Shown here piece after piece: positions 37,677 through 50,306 of a DNA stretch of 53,480 nucleotides. The notes beneath the pieces were generated by a model, which worked only from the letters and a program-made list of their open reading frames with translations, was not told the origin of the DNA and searched no databases. How positions within the stretch are numbered: the first letter of the stretch is position 1; the number at the start of each line of letters is the position of its first letter. Made by a program: the position numbers and the translations under genes. The DNA comes from Liolophura sinensis (lineage: Eukaryota; Mollusca; Polyplacophora; Chitonida; Chitonidae). The stretch is taken from positions 1 to 53,480 of the forward strand of contig NW_027018236.1 in assembly GCF_032854445.1 (NCBI RefSeq). The letters are read 5' to 3'.

Positions 37677-40600
37677 CTGTAGCGACAATTGAATGATCAT
37701 TGATGTCATAGTCACGTGCCCAGCAACGGCTCTTACTCCATGGAAACCAGGGAAATATGCAATTTTTTAACAGCTGCCGATGCCAGGCCCAATTCCGCAT
37801 CTATTAGAACCTTATAGATGTGGTTCAGTGATCAGTTGTTCTTTTTACAGCAGACTGTATCTAGTACATTGTGTTTTTTATGTACGAATGGTGTGGTTTT
37901 CTACACGTAGATAAAGACATTGAGATTGTCTTGGACTTAGAAGTAAGACAATTGCTGGGTGAGTTAAATGGGCTTAGCCCAAAGATTTGACGTCTTCTGG
38001 GCTACAGAAGGGCACATAACTTACAGTCAAAAGTTGAATATAGTAATGACCAGTCGCGATGGTACATAGTAGATTGTATCCGATTTCAATTAACAAAAAG
38101 ACCAGGCAAAAATGCAAAAGTGGAAAAACTGTTCCAGTGCTGCTGGTAAGAGGCTAATCCGACGTATTTTGTGACGAGAAATCGAATGGTGCAAACCGCG
38201 TTGCTCTCCGACCAATACTTTTGGCTGTAGCGACAATTGAATGATCATTGATGTCATAGTCATGTGCCCAGCAACGGCTCTTACTCCATGGAAACCAGGG
38301 AAATTTGCAATTTTTTAAACAGCTGCCGATGCCTGGCCCAATTCCGCATCTATTAGAACCTTATAGATGTGGTTCAGTGATCAGTTGTACTTTTTACAGC
38401 AGACTGTATCTAGTACATTGTGTTTTTTATGTACGAATGGTGTGGTTTTTCTACACGTAGATAAAGACATTGAGATTGTCTTGGACTTAAAAGTAAGCTA
38501 ATCGCTGGATGAGTTAAATGGGCTTAGCCCAAAGATTTGACGTCTTCTGGGCTACCGAAGGGCACATAACGTATAGTTAAAAGTTGAATATAGTAACGAC
38601 CAGTCGCGATTGTGCATAGTACAGTGTATCCGATTTCAATTAACAAAAAGACCAGGCAAAAATGCAAAAGTGGAAAAACTGTTCCAGTGCTACTGGTAAG
38701 AGGCTAATCCGACGTATTTTGTCACGAGAAATCGAATGGTGCAAACCGCGTTGCTCTCCGACCAATACTTTTGGCTGTAGCGACAATTGAATGATCATTG
38801 ATGTCATAGTCACGTGCCCAGCAACGGCTCTTACTCCAGGGAAACCAGGGAAATTTGCAATTTTCTAAACAGCTGCCGATGCCTGGGCCAATTCCGCATC
38901 TTTTAGAACCTTATTGATGTGGGTCAGTGATCAGTTGTACTTTTTACAGCAGACTGTATCTAGTACCTTGTGTTTTTTATGTACAAATGGTGTGGTTTTT
39001 CTACACGTAGATAAAGACATTGAGATTGTCTTGGACTGAAAAGTAAGACAATTGCTGGGTGAGTTAAATGGGCTTAGCCCAAAGATTTGACGTCTTCTGG
39101 GCTACCGAAGGGCACATAACATATAGTCAAAAGTTGAATATAATAATGACCAGTCGCGATTGTGCATAGTACAGTGTAGCAGATTTCAATTAACAAAAAG
39201 ACCAGGCAAAAATGCAAAAGTGGAAAAACTGTTCCAGTGCTACTGGTAAGAGGCTAATCCGACGTATTTTGTGACGAGAAATCGAATGGTGCAAACCGCG
39301 TTGCTCTCCGACCAATACTTTTGGCTGTAGCGACAATTGAATGATCATTGATGTCATAGTCACGTGCCCAGCAACAGCTCTTACTCCATGGAAACCAGGG
39401 AAATTTGCAATTTTTTAACAGCTGCCGATGCCTGGCCCAATTCCGCATCTATTAGAACCTTATAGATGTGGTTCAGTGATCAGTTGTACTTTTCACAGCA
39501 GACTGTATCTAGTACATTGTTTTTTTTATGTACGAATGGTGTGGTTTTTCTACACGTAGATAAAGACATTGAGATTGTCTTGGACTTGAAAGTAAGACAA
39601 TTGCTGGATGAGTTAAATGGGCTTAGCCCAAAGATTTGACGTCTTCTGGGCTACCGAAGGGCACATAACGTATAGTTAAAAGTTGAATATAGTAACGACC
39701 AGTCGCGATTGTGCATAGTACAGTGTATCCGATTTCAATTAACAAAAACATCAGGCAAAAATGCAAAAGTGGAAAAACTGTTCCAGTGCTGCTGGTAAGA
39801 GGCTAATCCGACGTATTTTGTCACGAGAAATCGAATGGTGCAAACCGCGTTGCTCTCCGACCAATACTTTTGGCTGTAGCGACAATTGAATGATCATTGA
39901 TGTCATAGTCACGTGCCCAGCAACGGCTCTTACTCCATGGAAACCAGGGAAATTTGCAATTTTCTAAACAGCTGCCGATGCCTGGGCCAATTTCGCATCT
40001 TTTAGAACCATATTGATGTGGGTCAGTGATCAGTTGTACTTTTTACAGCAGACTGTATCTAGTGCCTAGTGTTTTTTATGTACAAATGGTGTGGTTTTTC
40101 TACACGTAGATAAAGACATTGAGATTGTCTTGGACTGAAAAAGTAAGACAATTGCTGGGTGAGTTAAATGGGCTTAAGCCCAAAGATTTGACGTCTTCTG
40201 GGCTACCGAAGGGCACATAACATATAGTCAAAAGTTGAAATATAATAATGACCAGTCGCGATTGTGCATAGTACAGTGTAGCCGATTTCAATTAACAAAA
40301 AGACAGGCAAAAATGCAAAAGTGGAAAAACTGTTCCAGTGCTACTGGTAAGAGGCTATCCGACGTATTTTGTGACGAGAAATCGAATGGTGCAAACCGCG
40401 TTGCTCTCCGACCAATACTTTTGGCTGTAGCGACAATTGAATGATCATTGATGTCATAGTCACGTGCCCAGCAACAGCTCTTACTCCATGGAAACCAGGG
40501 AAATTTGCAATTTTTTAACAGCTGCCGATGCCTGGCCCAATTCCGCATCTATTAGAACCTTATAGATGTGGTTCAGTGATCAGTTGTACTTTTTACAGCA

Positions 40601-43600
40601 GACTGTATCTAGTACATTGTGTTTTTTATGTACGAATGGTGTGGTTTTTCTACACGTAGATAAAGACATTGAGATTGTCTTGGACTTAGAAGTAAGACAA
40701 TTGCTGGGTGAGTTAAATGGGCTTAGCCCAAAGATTTGACGTCTTCTGGCTACAGAAGGGCACATAACTTATAGTCAAAAGTTGAATATAGTCACGACCA
40801 GTCGCGATGGTACATAGTTAGATGTATCCGATTTCAAATTAACAAAAAGACCAGGCAAAAATGCAAAAGTGGAAAAACTGTTCCAGTGCTGCTGGTAAGA
40901 GGCTAATCCGACGTATTTTGTCACGAGAAATCGAATGGTGCAAACCGCGTTGCTCTCCGACCAATACTTTTGGCTGTAGCGACAATTGAATGATCATTGA
41001 TGTCATAGTCACGTGCCCAGCAACGGCTCTTACTCCATGGAAACCAGGGAAATATGCAATTTTTTAACAGCTGCGATGCCAGGCCCAATTCCGCATCTAT
41101 TAGAACCTTATAGATGTGGTTCAGTGATCAGTTGTTCTTTTTACAGCAGACTGTATCTAGTACATTGTGTTTTTTATGTACGAATGGTGTGGTTTTCTAC
41201 ACGTAGATAAAGACATTGAGATTGTCTTGGACTTAGAAGTAAGACAATTGCTGGGTGAGTTAAATGGGCTTAGCCCAAAGATTTGACGTCTTCTGGGCTA
41301 CAGAAGGGCACATAACTTACAGTCAAAAGTTGAATATAGTAATGACCAGTCGCGATGGTACATAGTAGATTGTATCCGATTTCAATTAACAAAAAGACCA
41401 GGCAAAAATGCAAAAGTGGAAAACTGTTCAGTGCTGCTGGTAAGAGGCTAATCCGACGTATTTTGTGACGAGAAATCGAATGGTGCAACCGCGTTGCTCT
41501 CCGACCAATACTTTTGGCTGTAGCGACAATTGAATGATCATTGATGTCATAGTCATGTGCCCAGCAACGGCTCTTACTCCATGGAAACCAGGGAAATTTG
41601 CAATTTTTTAAACAGCTGCCGATGCCTGGCCCAATTCCGCATCTATTAGAACCTTTAGATGTGGTTCAGTGATCAGTTGTACTTTTTACAGCAGACTGTA
41701 TCTAGTACATTGTGTTTTTTATGTACGAATGGTGTGGTTTTTCTACACGTAGATAAAGACATTGAGATTGTCTTGGACTTAAAAGTAAGCTAATTGCTGG
41801 ATGAGTTAAATGGCTTAGCCCAAAGATTTGACGTCTTCTGGGCTACCGAAGGGCACATAACGTATAGTTAAAAGTTGAATATAGTAACGACCAGTCGCGA
41901 TTGTGCATAGTACAGTGTATCCGATTTCAATTAACAAAAAGACCAGGCAAAAATGCAAAAGTGGAAAAACTGTTCCAGTGCTACTGGTAAGAGGCTAATC
42001 CGACGTATTTTGTCACGAGAAATCGAATGGTGCAAACCGCGTTGCTCTCCGACCAATACTTTTGGCTGTAGCGACAATTGAATGATCATTGATGTCATAG
42101 TCACGTGCCCAGCAACGGCTCTTACTCCAGGGAAACCAGGGAAATTTGCAATTTTCTAAACAGCTGCCGATGCCTGGGCCAATTCCGCATCTTTTAGAAC
42201 CTTATTGATGTGGGTCAGTGATCAGTTGTACTTTTTACAGCAGACTGTATCTATTACCTTGTGTTTTTTATGTACAAATGGTGTGGTTTTTCTACACGTA
42301 GATAAAGACATTGAGATTGTCTTGGACTGAAAAGTAAGACAATTGCTGGGTGAGTTAAATGGGCTGAGCCCAAAGATTTGACGTCTTCTGGGCTACAGAA
42401 GGGCACATAACATATAGTCAAAAGTTGAATATAATAATGACCAGTCGCGATTGTGCATAGTACAGTGTAGCAGATTTCAATTAACAAAAAGACCAGGCAA
42501 AAATGCAAAAGTGGAAAAACTGTTCCAGTGCTACTGGTAAGAGGCTAATCCGACGTATTTTGTGACGAGAAATCGAATGGTGCAAACCGCGTTGCTCTCC
42601 GACCAATACTTTTGGCTGTAGCGACAATTGAATGATCATTGATGTCATAGTCACGTGCCCAGCAACAGCTCTTACTCCATGGAAACCAGAGGAAATTTGC
42701 AATTTTTTAACAGCTGCCGATGCCTGGCCCAATTCCGCATCTATTAGAACCTTATAGATGGGGTTCAGTGATCAGTTGTACTTTTCACAGCAGACTGTAT
42801 CTAGTACATTGTTTTTTTTATGTACGAATGGTGTGGTTTTTCTACACGTAGATAAAGACATTGAGATTGTCTTGGACTTGAAAGTAAGACAATTGCTGGA
42901 TGAGTTAAATGGGCCTTAGCCCAAAGATTGACGTCTTCTGGGCTACCGAAGGGCACATAACGTATAGTTAAAAGTTGAATATAGTAACGACCAGTCGCGA
43001 TTGTGCATAGTACAGTGTATCCGATTTCAATTAACAAAAACATCAGGCAAAAATGCAAAAGTGGAAAAACTGTTCCAGTGCTGCTGGTAAGAGGCTAATC
43101 CGACGTATTTTGTCACGAGAAATCGAATGGTGCAAACCGCGTTGCTCTCCGACCAATACTTTTGGCTGTAGCGACAATTGAATGATCATTGATGTCATAG
43201 TCACGTGCCCAGCAACGGCTCTTACTCCATGGAAACCAGGGAAATTTGCAATTTTCTAAACAGCTGCCGATGCCTGGGCCAATTTCGCATCTTTTAGAAC
43301 CATATTGATGTGGGTCAGTGATCAGTTGTACTTTTTACAGCAGACTGTATCTAGTGCCTTGTGTTTTTTATGTACAAATGGTGTGGTTTTTCTACACGTA
43401 GATAAAGACATTGAGATTGTCTTGGACTGAAAAGTAAGACAATTGCTGGATGAGTTAAATGGGCTTAGCCCAAAGATTTGACGTCTTCTGGGCTACCGAA
43501 GGGCACATAACGTATAGTTAAAAGTTGAATATAGTAACGACCAGTCGCGATTGTGCATAGTACAGTGTATCCGATTTCAATTAACAAAAAGACCAGGCAA

Positions 43601-44265
43601 AAATGCAAAAGTGGAAAAACTGTTCCAGTGCTGCTGGTAAGAGGCTAATCCGACGTATTTTGTCACGAGAAATCGAATGGTGCAAACCGCGTTGCTCTCC
43701 GACCAATACTTTTGGCTGTAGCGACAATTGAATGATCATTGATGTCATAGTCACGTGCCAAGCAACGGCTCTTACTCCATGGAAACCAGGGAAATTTGCA
43801 ATTTTCTAAACAGCTGCCGATGCCTGGGCCAATTCCGCATCTTTTAGAACCTTATTGATGTGGGTCAGTGATCAGTTGTACTTTTTACAGCAGACTGTAT
43901 CTAGTACCTTGTGTTTTTTATGTACAAATGGTGTGGTTTTTCTACACGTAGATAAAGACATTGAGATTGTCTTGGACTGAAAAGTAAGACAATTGCTGGA
44001 TGAGTTAAATGGGCTTAGCCCAAAGATTTGACGTCTTCTGGGCTACCGAAGGGCACATAACGTATAGTTAAAAGTTGAATATAGTAACGACCAGTCGCGA
44101 TTGTGCATAGTACAGTGTATCCGATTTCAATTAACAAAAAAACCAGGCAAAAATGCAAAAGTGGAAAAACTGTTCCAGTGCTGCTGGTAAGAGGCTAATC
44201 CGACGTATTTTGTGACGAGAAAACGAATGGTGCAAACCGCATTGCTCTCCGACCAATACTTTTGG
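37677..44265. repeat. Hexamer HOR, period ~3297 bp: L-M-I-J-K-x twice (monomers 69-80)
   Basis: L-M-I-J-K at 37677-40424 recurs at 40974-43715 (offset 3297 at L, shrinking to 3292 through scattered one-base losses). Class L is recognised by 'gatgccaggc', 'gttctttttac' and one T fewer in 'ggttttctac', all shared by 69 and 75 and absent elsewhere. The sixth position differs. Monomer 74 starts as J and ends with 'gatggtac'. Monomer 80 has 'gtgccaagc' and is B-like. Indels are frequent in 40140-42940. Confidence 0.83.
40140..42940. other. Third tract enriched in one-base indels
   Basis: Examples are 'gactgaaaaagt' (about 40134), 'gggcttaagccc' (about 40171), 'gttgaaatat' (about 40234), 'aaagacaggc' (about 40300), 'ggctatccg' (about 40353), 'tctggctac' (about 40745), 'agctgcgatg' (about 41069), 'gaaaactgttcag' (about 41419), 'acctttagatg' (about 41651), 'aaatggctta' (about 41808), 'ccagaggaaa' (about 42687) and 'gggccttagcc' (about 42911). 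The parallel hexamer copy at 37677-40140 is almost clean, so the changes are not class-specific. Confidence 0.65.
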
Positions 44266-44814
44266 CTGTAGCGACAATTGAATGATCATTGATGTCATAG
44301 TCATGTGCCCAGCAACGGCTCTTACTCCATGGAAACCAGGGAAATATGCAATTTTTTAACAGCTGCCGATGCCTGGCCCCATTCCGCATCTATTGGAACC
44401 ATATTGATGTGGGTCAGTGATCAGTTGTACTTTTTACAGCAGACTGTATCTAGTGCCTTGTGTTTTTTATGTACAAATGGTGTGGTTTTTCTACACGTAG
44501 ATAAAGACATTGAGATTGTCTTGGACTGAAAAGTAAGACAATTGCTGGATGAGTTAAATGGGCTTAGCCCAAAGATTTGACGTCTTCTGGGCTACCGAAG
44601 GGCACATAACGTATAGTTAAAAGTTGAATATAGTAACGACCAGTCGCGATTGTGCATAGTACAGTGTATCCGATTTCAATTAACAAAAAGACCAGGCAAA
44701 AATGCAAAAGTGGAAAAACTGTTCCAGTGCTGCTGGTAAGAGGCTAATCCGACGTATTTTGTCACGAGAAATCGAATGGTGCAAACCGCGTTGCTCTCCG
44801 ACCAATACTTTTGG
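44266..44814. repeat. Hybrid monomer 81 (82-type left half, K right half)
   Basis: The left part matches monomer 82/96: 'aaatatgc', 'ttaacagc' and the rare 'tattggaacc'. Immediately after 'gaacc' (ending about 44400) the sequence becomes class K: 'atattgatgtggg', then 'gtgcct', 'gtacaaat', 'gactgaaaag' and 'ctggatgag'. The equivalent duplicate at 51952-53480 passes from the 80-type monomer (95) directly to the 82-type (96) with no such unit, so this monomer is the extra one in the left copy. It also carries private substitutions just before the landmark ('gagaaaacg' at about 44217, 'ccgcattgc' at about 44238). Confidence 0.82.
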
Positions 44815-45912
44815 CTGTAGCGACAATTGAATGATCATTGATGTCATAGTCACGTGCCCAGCAACGGCTCTTACTCCATGGAAACCAGGGAAATATGCAA
44901 TTTTTTAACAGCTGCCGATGCCTGGCCCAATTCCGCATCTATTGGAACCTTATAAATGTGGTTCAGTGATCAGTTGTACTTTTTACAGCAGACTGTATCT
45001 AGTACATTGTGTTTTTTATGTACGAATGGTGTGGTTTTTCTACACGTAGATAAAGACATTGAGATTGTCTTGGACTTAAAAGTAAGACAATTGCTGGGTG
45101 AGTTAAATGGGCTTAGCCCAAAGATTTGACGTCTTCTGGGCTACAGAAGGGCACATAACATATAGTCAAAAGTTGAATATAGTAATGACCAGTCGCGATT
45201 GTACATAGTAGATTGTATCCGATTTCAATTAACAAAATGACCAGGCAAAAATGCAAAAGTAGAAAAACTGTTCCAGTGCTGCTGGTAAGAGGCTAATCCG
45301 ACGTATTTTGTGACGAGAAATCGAATGGTGCAAACCGCGTTGCTCTCCGACCAATACTTTTGGCTGTAGCGACAATTGAATGATCATTGATGTCATAGTC
45401 ACGTGCCCAGCAACAGCTCTTACTCCATGGAAAGCAGGGAAATTTGCAATTTTTTAACAGCTGCCGATGCCTGGCCCAATTCCGCATCTATTAGAACCTT
45501 ATAGATGTGGTTCAGTGATCAGTTGTACTTTTTACAGCAGACTGTATCTAGTACATTGTGTTTTTTATGTACGAATGGTGTGGTTTTTCTACACGTAGAT
45601 AAAGACATTGAGATTGTCTTGGACTTAGAAGTAAGACAATTGCTGGGTGAGTTAAATGGGCTTAGCCCAAAGATTTGACGTCTTCTGGGCTACAGAAGGG
45701 CACATAACTTATAGTCAAAAGTTGAATATAGTAATGACCAGTCGCGATTGTACATAGTAGATTGTATCCGATTTCAATTAACAAAAAGACCAGGCAAAAA
45801 TGCAAAAGTAGAAAAACTGTTCCAGTGCTGCTGGTAAGAGGCTAATCCGACGTATTTTGTGACGAGAAATCGAATGGTGCAAACCGCGTTGCTCTCCGAC
45901 CAATACTTTTGG
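44815..45912. repeat. Monomers 82-83, duplicated at 52499-53480
   Basis: Monomer 82 has 'tattggaacc' with 'ttataaatgtgg' (Q-like), then 'ctgggtgag', a CAG variant after 'gggcta', and 'aagtagaa'. Monomer 83 has 'caacagct' and the private 'ggaaagcagg' (about 45431). Both recur as monomers 96 and 97 (52499, 53046), including 'ggaaagcagg' at about 53113. The offset is about 7683, one monomer shorter than the 8237 seen for monomers 77-80. Confidence 0.82.
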
Positions 45913-48900
45913 CTGTAGCGACAATTGAATGATCATTGATGTCATAGTCACGTGCCCAGCAACGGCTCTTACTCCATGGAAACCAGGGAAATTTGCAATT
46001 TTATAAACAGCTGCCGATGCCTGGGCCAATTCCGCATCTTTTAGAACCTTATTGATGTGGTTCAGTGATCAGTTGTACTTTTTACAGCAGACTGTATCTA
46101 GTACATTGTGTTTTTTATGTACGAATGGTGTGGTTTTTCTACACGTAGAGAAAGACATTGAGATTGTCTTGGACTTAAAAGTAAGACAATTGCTGGATGA
46201 GTTAAATGGCTTAGCCCAAAGATTTGACGTCTTCTGGCTACCGAAGGGCACATAACGTATAGTTAAAAGTTGAATATAGTAACGACCAGTCGCGATTGTG
46301 CATAGTACAGTGTATCCGATTTCAATTAACAAAAAGACCAGGCAAAAATGCAAAAGTGGAAAAACTGTTCCAGTGCTACTGGTAAGAGACTAATCCGACG
46401 TATTTTGTGACGAGGAAATCGAATGGTGCAAACCGCGTTGCTCTCCGACCAATACTTTTGGCTGTAGCGACAATTGAATGATCATTGGATGTCATAGTCA
46501 CGTGCCCAGCAACGGCTCTACTCCATGGAAACCAGGGAAATTTGCAATTTTCTAAACAGCTGCCGATGCCTTGGCCAATTCCGCATCTTTAGAACCTTAT
46601 TGATGTGGGTCAGTGATCAGTTGTACTTTTTACAGCAGACCTGTATCTAGTACCTTGTGTTTTTTTATGTACAAATGGTGTGGTTTTCTACACGTAGATA
46701 AAGACATTGAGATTGTCTTGGACTTAAAAGTAAGACAATTGCTGGATGAGTTAAATGGGCTTAGCCCAAAGATTTGACGTCTTCTGGGCTACCGAAGGGC
46801 ACATAACGTATAGTTAAAAGTTGAATATAGTAACGGACCAGTCGCGATTGTGCACAGTACAGTGTATCCGATTTCAATTACAAAAAGACCAGGCAAAAAT
46901 GCAAAAGTGGAAAAACTGTTCCAGTGCTGCTGGTAAGAGGCTAATCCGACGTATTTTGTCACGAGAAATCGAATGGTGCAAACTGCGTTGCTCTCCGACT
47001 AATACTTTTGGCTGTAGCGACAATTGAATGATCATTGATGTCATAGTCACGTGCCCAGCAACGGCTCTTACTCCATGGAAACCAGGGAAATATGCAATTT
47101 TTTAACAGCTGCCGATGCCTGGCCCAATTCCGCATCTATTAGAACCTTATAAATGTGGTTCAGTGATCAGTTGTACTTTTACAGCAGACTGTATCTAGTA
47201 CATTGTGTTTTTTATGTACGAATGGTGTGGTTTTTCTACACGTAGATAAAGACATTGAGATTGTCTTGGACTTAAAAGTAAGGACAATTGCTGGATGCGT
47301 TAAATGGGCTTAGCCCAAAGATTTGACGTCTTCTGGGCTACCCGAAGGGCACATAACGTATAGTTAAAGTTGAATATAGTAAACGACCAGTCGCGATTGT
47401 GCATAGTACAGTGTATCCGATTTCAATTAACAAAAAGGCCAGGCAAAAATGCAAAAGTAGAATAACTGTTCCAGTGCTGCTGGTAAGAGACCAATCCGAC
47501 GTATTTTGTCACGAGAAATCGAATGGTGCAAACCGCGTTGCTCTCCGACCAATACTTTTGGCTGTAGCGACATTGAATGATCATTGATGTCATAGTCACG
47601 TGCCCAGCAACGGCTCTTACTCCATGGAAACCAGGGAAATTTGCAATTTTTTTCAACAGCTGCCGATGCCTGGGCCATTTCCGCATCTTTTAGAACCTTA
47701 TTGATGTGGTTCAGTGATCAGTTGTACTTTTTACAAGCAGACTGTATCTAGTACATTGTGTTTTTTATGTACGAATGGTGTGGTTTTTCTACACGTAGAT
47801 AAAGACATTGAGATTGTCCCTTGGACTTAAAAGTAAGACAATTGCTGGATGAGTTAAATGGGCTTAGCCCAAAGATTTGACGTCTTCTGGGCTACCGAAG
47901 GGCACATAACGTATAGTTAAAAGTTGAATATAGTAACGACCAGTCGCGATTGTGCATAGTACAGTGTATCCGATTTCAATTAACAAAAAGACCAGCAAAA
48001 ATGCAAAAGTAGAAAAACTGTTCAGTGCTGCTGGTAAGAGACCAATCCGACGTATTTTGTCACGAGAAATCGAATGGTGCAAACCGCGTTGCTCTCCGAC
48101 CAATACTTTTGGCTGTAGCGACAATTGAATGATCATTGATGTCATAGTCACGTGCCCAGCAACGGCTCTTACTCCATGGAAACCAGGGAAATTTGCAATT
48201 TTCTAAACAGCTGCCGATGCTGGGCCAATTCCGCATCTTTTAGAACCTTATTGATGTGGGTCAGTGATCAGTTGTACTTTTTACAGCAGACTGTATCTAG
48301 TACTTTGTGTTTTATATGTACAAATGGTGTGGTTTTTCTACACGTAGATAAACACATTGAGATTGTCTTGGACTTAAAAGTAAGACAATTGCTGGATGAG
48401 TTAAATGGGCTTAGCCCAAAGATTTGACGTCTTCTGGGCTACCGAAGGGCACATAACATATAGTCAAAAGTTGAATATAATAATGACCAGTCGCGATTGT
48501 ACATAGTAGATTGTATCCGATTTCAAATTAACAAAAAGACCAGGCAAAAAATGCAAAAGTGAAAAACTGTTCCAGTGCTGCTGGTAAGAGGCTAATACGA
48601 CGTATTTTGTGACGAGAAATCGAATGGTGCAAACCGCGGTTGCTCTCCGACCAATACTTTTGGCTGTAGCGACAATTGAATGATCATTGATGTCATAGTC
48701 ACGTGCCCAGCAACGGCTCTTACTCCATGGAAACCAGGGAATTTGCAATTTTTTAAACAGCTGCCGATGCCTGGGCCATTTCCGCATCTTTTAGAACCTT
48801 ATTGATGTGCGTCAGTGATCAGTTGTACTTTTTACAAGCAGACTGTATCTAGTACATTGTGTTTTTTATGTACGAATGGTGTGGTTTTTCTACACGTAGA

Positions 48901-50306
48901 TAAAGACATTGAGATTGTCTTGGACTTAAAAGTAAGACAATTGCTGGATGAGTTAAATGGGCTTAGCCCAAAGATTTGACGTCTTCTGGGCTACCGAAGG
49001 GCACATAACGTATAGTTAAAAGTTGAATATAGTAACGACCAGTCGCGATTGTGCATAGTACAGTGTATACCGATTTCAATTACAAAAAGACCAGGCAAAA
49101 ATGCAAAAGTAGAAAAACTGTTCCAGTGCTGCTGGTAAGAGACCAATCCGACGTATTTTGTCACGAGAAATCGAATGGTGCAAAACCGCGTTGCTCTCCG
49201 ACCAATACTTTTGGCTGTAGCGACAATTGAATGATCATTGATGTCATAGTCACGTGCCCAGCAACGGCTCTTACTCCATGGAAACCAGGGAAATTTGCAA
49301 TTTTCTAAACAGCTGCCGATGCCTGGGCCCAATTCCGCATCTTTAGAACCTTATTGATGTGGGTCAGTGATCAGTTGTACTTTTTACAGCAGACTGTATC
49401 TAGTACTTTGTGTTTTTTATGTACAAATGGTGTGGTTTTTCTACACGTAGATAAGACATTGAGATTTTCTTGGACTTAAAAGTAAGACAATTGCTGGATG
49501 AGTTAAATGGGCTTAGCCAAAGATTTGACGTCTTCTGGGCTACCGAAGGGCACATAACATATAGTCAAAAGTTGAATATAATAATGACCAGTCGCGATTG
49601 TGCATAGTACAGTGTAGCCGATTTTAATTAACAAAAAGACCAGGCAAAAATGCAAAAGTGAAAAACTGTTCAGTGCTGCTGGTAAGAGGCTAATCCGACG
49701 TATTTTGTGACGAGGAAATCGAATGGTGCAAACCGCGTTGCTCTCCGACCAATACTTTTGGCTGTAGCGACAATTGAATGATCATTGATGTCATAGTCAC
49801 GTGCCCAGCAACGGCTCTTACTCCATGGAAACCAGGGAAATTTGCAATTTTCTAAACAGCTGCCGATGCCTTGGCCAATTCCGCATCTTTTAGAACCTTA
49901 TTGATGTGGGTCAGTGACAGTTGTACTTTTTACAGCAGACTGTATCTAGTACCTTGTGTTTTTTATGTACAAATGGTGTGTTTTTCTACACGTAGATAAA
50001 GACATTGAGATTGTCTTGACTTAAAAGTAAGACAATTGCTGGATGAGTTAAATGGGCTTAGCCCAAAGATTTGACGTCTTCTGGGCTACCGAAGGGCACA
50101 TAACGTATAGTTAAAAGTTGAATATAGTAACGACCAGTCGCGATTGTGCATAGTACAGTGTATCCGATTTCAATAACAAAAGACCAGGCAAAAATGCAAA
50201 AGTGGAAAAACTGTTCCAGTGCTACTGGTAAGAGGCTAATCCGACGTATTTTGTCACGAGAAATCGAATGGTGCAAACCGCGTTGCTCTCCGACCAATAC
50301 TTTTGG
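45913..50306. repeat. Monomers 84-91: classes shared with 13.5-23 kb (F-P-Q, U, A, P)
   Basis: F-P-Q at 45913-47561 repeats the order at 13499-15143, including 'ttttataaac', 'gccttggcc' and 'ttataaatgtgg', and the 'aagtagaa' plus 'gagaccaatcc' ending. Monomer 87 is an E/A-like mixture ('ttttttcaacag' with 'ggccatttcc' but 'gatgtggttc'). 88 and 90 are U, 89 is A and 91 is P. The segment interrupts the I-J-K-rich right half, so left-type monomers lie between two copies of a right-type block. One-base indels are dense throughout. Confidence 0.75.
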
